A stretch of DNA of 26,960 bases from assembly GCF_023228785.1 (NCBI RefSeq), contig NZ_JALOAN010000032.1:1-26960 (forward strand), given 5' to 3'. The position numbers and the translations under genes were made by a program. The notes under the pieces were generated by a model, which made no database searches, was not told the DNA's origin, and saw only the letters and a list, made by a program, of their open reading frames with translations. The DNA is from Sulfurimonas sp. GTDB lineage: Bacteria; Campylobacterota; Campylobacteria; Campylobacterales; Sulfurimonadaceae. Shown piece by piece: positions 21,675 through 26,960 of this stretch (its first letter is position 1; each line of letters opens with the position of its first letter).

Positions 21675-23479
21675 AAATTTACCTCATTTATTTTAGTTTG
21701 TATAAGCTTCAAAAATTCATCTTCGCTTAAATTGTACTGCTCTCTAGTTCTTCTGTCACGGATGGCAACAGTCTTACCTTCGACCTCTTCATCTCCAATG
21801 ATAACGAGCATTGGAACTCTTGTTTTTTCTGCTGTTCTGATTCTTTTGTTAAGAGAATCGTTTTTATTATATATCTCACTATCGGCATTTATGTCGATTA
21901 GTTTATCTGCTAATTCTTTAGCATAAGCGTTGTGCGTATCGGCGATTGGCACGATAGCTACTTGCGTTGGAGCGATAAACATTGGAAATTCTCCAGCATA
22001 ATGCTCCGTTAATATACCAATAAAACGCTCAAAAGAACCTAAAATTGCTCTATGAATCATAACTGGTTGTATTTTATCGTTATTTTCGCCATTATATTCG
22101 AGCTCAAATCTCTCTGGAAGATTAAAATCTAGCTGTATTGTTCCACATTGCCACTCACGTCCTATGGCATCTGTAATCTTAATGTCAATCTTAGGACCAT
22201 AAAAAGCTCCACCGCCTTCATCTATCTCATATGGCAGTTCATTTTTATCCATAGCTGACTTTAAAGCTTTGATAGATGTATCCCAAACTTCATCGCTTCC
22301 AACAGCTTTCTCTGGTTTTGTTGATACCATCATCTTATAGTCAAACTCAAATGTAGACATGATTTTATCTACAAAATCAACAACTTCAATGATCTGTTCT
22401 TCTATCTGATCACTTGTACAGAAGATATGTGCATCATCTTGAGTAAATTCACGAACACGAAAGAGTCCATGAAGTGCTCCAGTGAACTCATGGCGATGAA
22501 CTACTCCATACTCAAAATACTTTATAGGCAAGTCACGATAAGAGTGAAGTTCGTCTTCATATACTTTAATATGCCCAACGCAGTTCATTGGTTTTACACC
22601 AAATTCTACATCATCTATCTTAGTGAAATACATATTTTCACCATAGTTTTGGTAGTGCCCAGATGTTTTCCAAAGATCACTTCTTAACATTTCAGGACCA
22701 CGAACTGGTTCATAACCGCGCTTTCGATGAGCTTTATATAGAAGGCCCTCAAGTCTTGCACGAAGTCTTCCACCAGCTGGAAGCCAAATAGGAAAACCAG
22801 CCCCTACTTCTTCACGAAAAGTAAAGAGCTTCATCTCAGATCCAACTTTTCTATGATCTCGTTTCTCAGCCTCTGCTAACATTTCCATATGTGCTTTAAG
22901 TGACTCTTTGTCTGCAAAAGCGATACCATATATACGAGTTAACATCTCGTTTTTAGAGTCACCTCCTAGATATGCACCTGAGATCTTAGTAAGTTTAAAA
23001 AATCTAATAAGCCCTATATTTGGTAAATGTGGTCCACGACAAAGATCTTCAAACTCACCTTGCTTGTATATGCTAACTTTATCATCTGTAATTCTCTGCA
23101 TGACTGCTAGTTTTAAATGATCATCTTTGAACTTTTCCTTTGCTTCATCCATAGAGATCTCATACTTCTCGATCTCATACTTTTTCTTAGCAAATGAGAG
23201 CATCTGTTTTTCTATCTTTTTAAGATCACTCTCTCCAATCTCTGTCTCGGTTTTAAAGTCATAATAAAACCCCTCTTTTACAGTCGGTCCTACATAAAAT
23301 TTTGCATCAGGATAGAGTGACTTGATGGCTTGAGCCATCAAGTGTGCAGTTGAGTGACGAAGAACTTCTAGAGACTCTTTTGAGTTATCAAGGAGAATTG
23401 GCTCACCTTCAAAACCCTTCTCTTTAGCAGTCTGTAAGTCAATAATTTCATTATTATGTTTTATTGCAATTGCGTTCAA
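21671..23479 (-). CDS. thrS: Threonyl-tRNA synthetase lacking the TGS domain
   Basis: 602 residues. The N-terminus is short: only about 40 residues precede the editing domain, so the TGS domain of the E. coli enzyme (642 residues) is missing, as I recall for C. jejuni ThrS. Editing-site residues His42/His46 (HSTAHL) and Cys147-x3-His151 (CRGPH) are present. The class II core shows MNCVGHIKVY (Zn Cys), RHEFTGALHGLFRVREFTQDDAHIFC (motif 2) and IHRAILGSFERFIGILTEHYAGEFP (motif 3). The start is TTG at 23479; no ATG occurs in frame before residue 48. The stop TGA overlaps the infC TTG. Motif 2 and 3 segments leave no doubt about the family. Confidence 0.96.
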   Translation of the reverse strand: MNAIAIKHNNEIIDLQTAKEKGFEGEPILLDNSKESLEVLRHSTAHLMAQAIKSLYPDAKFYVGPTVKEGFYYDFKTETEIGESDLKKIEKQMLSFAKKKYEIEKYEISMDEAKEKFKDDHLKLAVMQRITDDKVSIYKQGEFEDLCRGPHLPNIGLIRFFKLTKISGAYLGGDSKNEMLTRIYGIAFADKESLKAHMEMLAEAEKRDHRKVGSEMKLFTFREEVGAGFPIWLPAGGRLRARLEGLLYKAHRKRGYEPVRGPEMLRSDLWKTSGHYQNYGENMYFTKIDDVEFGVKPMNCVGHIKVYEDELHSYRDLPIKYFEYGVVHRHEFTGALHGLFRVREFTQDDAHIFCTSDQIEEQIIEVVDFVDKIMSTFEFDYKMMVSTKPEKAVGSDEVWDTSIKALKSAMDKNELPYEIDEGGGAFYGPKIDIKITDAIGREWQCGTIQLDFNLPERFELEYNGENNDKIQPVMIHRAILGSFERFIGILTEHYAGEFPMFIAPTQVAIVPIADTHNAYAKELADKLIDINADSEIYNKNDSLNKRIRTAEKTRVPMLVIIGDEEVEGKTVAIRDRRTREQYNLSEDEFLKLIQTKINEVNF

Positions 23480-23510
23480 AATATTTTATCCCTATATAAA
23501 AATTTTTGCC

Positions 23511-23516
23511 ATAATA
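23511..23516 (-). promoter_or_regulatory. Possible -10 box for thrS-infC
   Basis: TATTAT on the minus strand about 32 bp before the thrS TTG, with no good -35. The implied leader is only about 25 nt, too short for a T-box or a long regulatory leader, and I see no T-box features. Confidence 0.35.
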
Positions 23517-23635
23517 GCCTAAACTCACTTCAAAGTCGATAAAAGCTGCTTTAAGTGACTCCAATGGTTTTATAAAAGTATTAATAAGTTTCAGCTAAAA
23601 TTGAGTTCATAAGAAACTACTAATTTAGGAATAAT

Positions 23636-24175
23636 ATGAAAAAGATAATAATTTTTTTACTTGCAAATATTGTTTTATATGCACATCCTCATATATTTAT
23701 CGATGTTTACCCTAAAATCAATATCCAAGATACTAAAGCTACTTCACTTAGTGTAGAGTGGAAGTTCGATCAAATGACTTCTTCTGTGCTTATAATGGAT
23801 TACGATAAAAATAAAGATAATAAATTTAGCGAAAATGAGATGGCTTTAATAAAAAGAAATACAATAAAATTATTTAAAGATCATGACTATTATTTAAAGA
23901 TAAGAGAAAGTGATAGAAATGTAGAGATAGAAAAATTAGATAATTTTGTAGCCACTATAGATGAAGCTGGAAGATTAGTATATTCGTTTGATCTTATTTG
24001 TAGTTTTGAAATTAAAGAGAGTGTGCTTATGTTTTACGATAAAGGTTCTTATATTTCTTTTATGTTAAAAAAAACATTGTTAGAACCTTTAAATAAAAAT
24101 ATAAATTTTTATATTAGAAGGGTTGATAATGAAATTTACTTCGGCTACGCAATGCTTATTAAAGATATTATATGA
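23636..24175 (+). CDS. DUF1007 family periplasmic protein, metal-uptake associated
   Basis: 179 residues. A signal peptide (1-16) is followed directly by HPHIFID, the characteristic start of mature DUF1007 proteins and a likely metal ligand site. Residues 57-68 (DKNKDNKFSENE) form a near-canonical EF-hand loop with Asp57, Asn59, Asp61 and Glu68. DUF1007 genes typically accompany NicO-type nickel/cobalt (or zinc-linked) transporters, as here. ATG at 23636 follows AGGAA. The stop overlaps the transporter ATG (ATGA). The gene is visibly richer in A and T, with many AAA/AAT/ATA codons, than the thrS and ilvD genes around it, which could mean later acquisition. The transported metal is not shown. 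Confidence 0.82.
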   Translation: MKKIIIFLLANIVLYAHPHIFIDVYPKINIQDTKATSLSVEWKFDQMTSSVLIMDYDKNKDNKFSENEMALIKRNTIKLFKDHDYYLKIRESDRNVEIEKLDNFVATIDEAGRLVYSFDLICSFEIKESVLMFYDKGSYISFMLKKTLLEPLNKNINFYIRRVDNEIYFGYAMLIKDII

Positions 24176-24948
24176 ATTTTTACAGTGAATTTTTGCATAA
24201 AATTGTAAATTGGCAATATCATTTAAACGACTCAGTTGCTTCATATATAAATTCGGTCAATGAAAATGGTTTAAGTGCTGTTATGGTAGTGCTAGCAATC
24301 TCATTTATATATGGTTTAGTTCACGCAGCTGGTCCAGGTCATGGCAAGGCATTGGTTTCGTTTTATTTTTTATCTCGTGGCGGTAGTTATAAAGAAGCCA
24401 TAAAATTAGGCTATCTAATCTCCATTGTGCATGCTTTATCAGCTTTGAGCATTACATTTGTTATTTACTTTATTTTAAAAGGACTTTTCTCTAGAACTTT
24501 TCAAGAACTTAGTAATATTTCTATGATAATATCTGCTGGAATGATTTTGGCAGTTGGAATTTACCTGCTCGTAAAAGCGATAAAAGCAAAAAAAGAGAAA
24601 GAACAAACTGATTTTTCAAATGAAAAATCACAATACGCTGTGGCCTTTTCTGTAGGAATCGTCCCTTGTCCTGGAGTTATGAGTATAGTCTTGTTTTGTA
24701 TTAGTACTGATAATTTATATCTTGGAGTTTTGTCGGCTATTGTGATGAGCTTAGGTATGGGCTTTACTATTTCACTAGCAGGAATCTTAACTAGTTATGC
24801 ATCATCAAAAAGTGGAAGCTTCTTAAAAACAAAGGGGTACCTCTTAGAGATGTTTGGAGCAATTTTCATTATACTTTTAGGAGTTTTTTTATTTACTATA
24901 AATATTCAAAGCTTGTTTGCTCCTCAAGATGCAGCTCCCATGTTTTAA
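24172..24948 (+). CDS. NicO-family nickel/cobalt transporter-like membrane protein
   Basis: 258 residues with about six helices. The signature HAAGPGHGKAL (His51, His57) in the first region, His87 in a later helix and GIVPCPGVM (162-170) are the NicO/RcnA family motifs. A cytoplasmic charged loop (about 137-154) splits the protein. Members either import Ni2+/Co2+ or export them; pairing with a DUF1007 periplasmic protein favours uptake or a zinc-linked role. Nickel would be wanted for hydrogenases in a Sulfurimonas-like organism, but none is in the window. Coupled to the preceding gene by a 4-bp overlap. Confidence 0.85.
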   Translation: MNFYSEFLHKIVNWQYHLNDSVASYINSVNENGLSAVMVVLAISFIYGLVHAAGPGHGKALVSFYFLSRGGSYKEAIKLGYLISIVHALSALSITFVIYFILKGLFSRTFQELSNISMIISAGMILAVGIYLLVKAIKAKKEKEQTDFSNEKSQYAVAFSVGIVPCPGVMSIVLFCISTDNLYLGVLSAIVMSLGMGFTISLAGILTSYASSKSGSFLKTKGYLLEMFGAIFIILLGVFLFTINIQSLFAPQDAAPMF

Positions 24949-24985
24949 GATAAAAATTACCAAATTTTAAATGAGAAGCCTATTA

Positions 24986-25012
24986 AAAACGAAACCTTAA
25001 AGTTCCGTTTTT
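24986..25012. terminator. Bidirectional hairpin terminator between NicO and ilvD
   Basis: AAAACGAAAC ... GTTCCGTTTT with a 6-base loop. On the minus strand the single non-Watson-Crick pair is G-U and the stem ends in TTTTT-AA; on the plus strand it ends CGTTTTTAG. It spans the ilvD stop codon (24997-24999) and lies 38 bp after the NicO stop, so it can serve the two convergent genes. Confidence 0.55.
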
Positions 25013-26685
25013 AGTACTGCCCCGTTTGAAGCGTTAGACACTAAGAGTTGATATCTCTTTAACCATTTTGATTTGACTTCATTTTTGTGAGGCTTCCACG
25101 CAGCTCTTCTTTTTTGTAAAATCTCTTCACTTACATTTAGTTGAAGTAGGTGTGCGTCAGTATCAAGCTCTATCTCATCACCATCTTCAATAAGTGCTAT
25201 CAAACCGCCCTCAGCAGCTTCAGGAGAGACATGCCCAATAGAAGCACCCTTTGTTGCACCACTAAAACGACCATCTGTTATAAGTGCTACGCTCTCGCCT
25301 AGTCCCATCCCTTGGATAAGTGCAGTCGGAGCTAGCATCTCTTGCATACCAGGACCACCTTTTGGACCCTCGTAGCGGATAACTACAACATCACCAGGCT
25401 TTACCTTACGGCTCATTATGCCAGCTATAGCTTTTGGCTGAGAGTCAAAACAGATTGCCGTTCCCTTAAACTGTCTCATAGATGGATCTATTCCAGCAGT
25501 CTTTACAACCGCACCTTCAAGTGCAAGGTTTCCAAAAAGAATAGACAATCCACCCACTTGAGAGTAAGCATTTTCATTTGTGTGAATGATGTTTTCATCT
25601 AAAATATTTGCATCTTTGATTCTCTCGCCAATGGTTTCACCAGTTACGGTTGGATTGTCAAGATAGAGAAGTCCACCTCTTCGGCTTACCTCTTTCATAA
25701 CAGCATTTACACCGCCAGCTTTATCAATATCATCCATATGAACAGTTGTTAAGGATGGAGAGATCTTAGCAATATGAGCCACATTGTCAGCGATTTCGTT
25801 GATCTTCTCTATTGGAAAATCAACCTCCGCTTCTTTTGCAATTGCTAACATATGAAGTACAGTGTTTGAGCTTCCACCCATTGCCATATCTACAACAAAA
25901 GCGTTGTGAACTGCTTTTTCATTTAAGATATTGCGAAAGTTGTTTTTTGCAGGATTGTCTTCCTTAGCTAGCTCAACTATACGCTTTGCAGCTTTTTTAA
26001 CCATTGCGATTCTCTCTGGGGTCATTGCTAAAACAGTTCCATTTCCTGGAAGTGCAATACCCATAGCTTCACAAAGGGTATTCATAGAGTTTGCTGTAAA
26101 CATTCCCGAACAACTCCCTCCTGATGGACAAGCGTTGCACTCTATCTCATAAAGTTCTTCATCACTCATTTTACCCTCAGCGTGTTCACCAACTGCTTCA
26201 AATGCAGTAGATAAGTCAATCGGCGTACCATCTTTTTTATGCCCAGCAGCCATAGGACCACCTGAGACAAAAATAGTAGGAACATTAACACGCAAAGCTC
26301 CTATAATCATGCCAGGTACAATTTTGTCACAATTTGGGATACAGATCATCGCATCTAACTGATGTGCGTTCATAACTGTCTCTATTGAGTCAGCAATAAT
26401 CTCACGAGATGGAAGAGAGTAGAGCATCCCCTCATGCCCCATAGCGATGCCATCATCAACTCCTATGGTGTTAAACACAAACGGTACTCCGCCAGCCTCA
26501 CGAATAGCTGCTTTTACTATCTCGCCATACTCATGCAAGAAAAAATGTCCCGGGATAATGTCGATATAGCTGTTTGCAATACCGATAAATGGCTTATCGA
26601 AATCCTCATCTTTAAGTCCAGTCGCTCTTAGTAGAGATCTGTGAGGTGCTTTATCAAAACCCTTTTTTATAATGTCGCTTCTCAT
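24997..26685 (-). CDS. ilvD: Dihydroxy-acid dehydratase
   Basis: 562 residues, full length. Conserved blocks: GVDDGIAMGHEGMLYSLPSRE, CIPNCDKIVPGM (Cys119) and ACPSGGSCSGMFTANSMNTL (Cys186, Cys192), which bind the iron-sulfur cluster, and the C-terminal YEGPKGGPGMQEMLAPT and TDGRFSGATKGASIGHVSPEA. It makes the 2-oxoacid precursors of valine, isoleucine and leucine. ATG at 26685 with AAGGA 6 bases upstream. It stands alone, convergent with the NicO gene; a TATAAT lies upstream at 26742-26747. Confidence 0.98.
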   Translation of the reverse strand: MRSDIIKKGFDKAPHRSLLRATGLKDEDFDKPFIGIANSYIDIIPGHFFLHEYGEIVKAAIREAGGVPFVFNTIGVDDGIAMGHEGMLYSLPSREIIADSIETVMNAHQLDAMICIPNCDKIVPGMIIGALRVNVPTIFVSGGPMAAGHKKDGTPIDLSTAFEAVGEHAEGKMSDEELYEIECNACPSGGSCSGMFTANSMNTLCEAMGIALPGNGTVLAMTPERIAMVKKAAKRIVELAKEDNPAKNNFRNILNEKAVHNAFVVDMAMGGSSNTVLHMLAIAKEAEVDFPIEKINEIADNVAHIAKISPSLTTVHMDDIDKAGGVNAVMKEVSRRGGLLYLDNPTVTGETIGERIKDANILDENIIHTNENAYSQVGGLSILFGNLALEGAVVKTAGIDPSMRQFKGTAICFDSQPKAIAGIMSRKVKPGDVVVIRYEGPKGGPGMQEMLAPTALIQGMGLGESVALITDGRFSGATKGASIGHVSPEAAEGGLIALIEDGDEIELDTDAHLLQLNVSEEILQKRRAAWKPHKNEVKSKWLKRYQLLVSNASNGAVLKTEL

Positions 26686-26741
26686 GTTAATCCTTCGTAA
26701 ATAGCTCTTGTAGTTATGATACTATTTTTAATATAACTGCG

Positions 26742-26747
26742 ATTATA
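26742..26747 (-). promoter_or_regulatory. Probable -10 box for ilvD
   Basis: Perfect TATAAT on the minus strand about 56 bp upstream of the ilvD ATG, with an A/T-rich upstream tract and no clear -35. The roughly 50-nt leader shows no attenuator-like peptide rich in branched-chain codons. Confidence 0.45.
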
Positions 26748-26778
26748 CCATTTTTTGTCGATTTTTTTAAAAAAACTC

Positions 26779-26807
26779 TTTACAAATGAAAATTAAGTGG
26801 CTATAAT
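26779..26807 (+). promoter_or_regulatory. Sigma70 promoter of tRNA-Gly
   Basis: TTTACA (26779-26784), a 17-bp spacer, then a perfect TATAAT (26802-26807), 34 bp before the tRNA. This is the best complete promoter in the window, as expected for a stable-RNA gene. Confidence 0.8.
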
Positions 26808-26841
26808 TCCGCTCACTTAAAATATAAGTGGACCAAAAATT

Positions 26842-26916
26842 GCGGGAATAGCTCAGTGGTAGAGCACAACCTTGCCAAGGTTGGGGTCGCGAGTTCGAAC
26901 CTCGTTTCCCGCTCCA
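26842..26916 (+). tRNA. tRNA-Gly (anticodon GCC)
   Basis: The cloverleaf is complete. The acceptor stem GCGGGAA pairs with TTCCCGC, the D-arm has AGCTCAGTGGTAGAGC, the anticodon stem-loop CAACCTTGCCAAGGTTG presents GCC, and the T-arm contains GTTCGAAC. The discriminator is T and the CCA end is encoded. It is the first gene of a tRNA cluster running off the right edge. Confidence 0.97.
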
Positions 26917-26949
26917 TATTAAATTATAAATTGTTGAAAGACACCCGAT

Positions 26950-26960
26950 GCCCGGGTGGC
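26950..26960 (+). tRNA. Start of a second tRNA, probably tRNA-Leu (cut by window end)
   Basis: The last 11 bases, GCCCGGGTGGC, fit the 5' end of a tRNA-Leu: acceptor strand GCCCGGG, then T8-G9 and G10-C11. The gene begins 34 bp after the CCA of tRNA-Gly. Amino-acid identity rests on the acceptor strand only. Confidence 0.55.

Noticed and set aside
23480..23635. T-box or other riboswitch upstream of thrS
   Set aside because: The space to the probable -10 leaves a leader of only about 25 nt and no T-box motif or terminator is visible.

Overview
The window looks like core chromosome of a Campylobacterota bacterium, most likely a Sulfurimonas-type free-living chemolithotroph. The DNA is AT-rich and genes are packed tightly, often with overlapping stops and starts. 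The gene set is typical of that phylum: ccoNOQP followed by a DUF4006 protein, a threonyl-tRNA synthetase without a TGS domain, AddAB instead of RecBCD, and a purA - fliJ-like - MotE-like - DUF507 - carA string. From memory, the block from addA to purA runs in the same order as Cj1481c-Cj1498c of Campylobacter jejuni. The genus is inferred from protein character, not from a search.

Layout. 1-110: 5' end of rplM (minus). 329-1108: rubredoxin and a LysE-type exporter (minus). 1166-11334: one long minus-strand string read ccoN, ccoO, ccoQ, ccoP, DUF4006, a 29-codon membrane ORF, a TPM-domain protein, a FixH-like protein, addB, addA. It makes and supports the high-affinity cbb3 oxidase and ends in the recombination nuclease. 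11582-17683: a second minus-strand string read class V aminotransferase, hisZ, purA, fliJ-like, motE-like, DUF507, carA, mixing amino-acid, histidine, purine and pyrimidine biosynthesis with flagellar accessory genes. 17859-21109: uppP (plus), a 30-codon ORF (plus), rdgB (minus), a YajR-like MFS transporter (plus) and a 58-codon ORF (plus). 21156-23479: thrS-infC (minus), the stop of one overlapping the TTG start of the other. 23636-24948: a DUF1007 / NicO metal-transport pair (plus), coupled by an ATGA overlap. 24997-26685: ilvD (minus). 26842 to the end: tRNA-Gly(GCC), then the first bases of what is probably tRNA-Leu.

Between genes there are three copies of a composite palindromic element of about 75 bp made of two facing hairpins (233-310, 3997-4073, 14358-14431), plus a different short palindrome beside the second copy. 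They resemble the REP/BIME class and are the clearest non-genic signal here. No gap between genes exceeds about 250 bp.

Starts were re-chosen from ribosome binding sites. At least eight genes use TTG or GTG, and five apparent N-terminal extensions (addA, the TPM gene, ccoN, fliJ-like, rdgB) were trimmed. I see no transposase, phage gene, CRISPR array, toxin-antitoxin pair or defence island. I do not think the window holds a dramatic new system. The best leads are the palindromic elements, three unannotated small ORFs with good ribosome binding sites, and possible regulatory sites upstream of ccoN.
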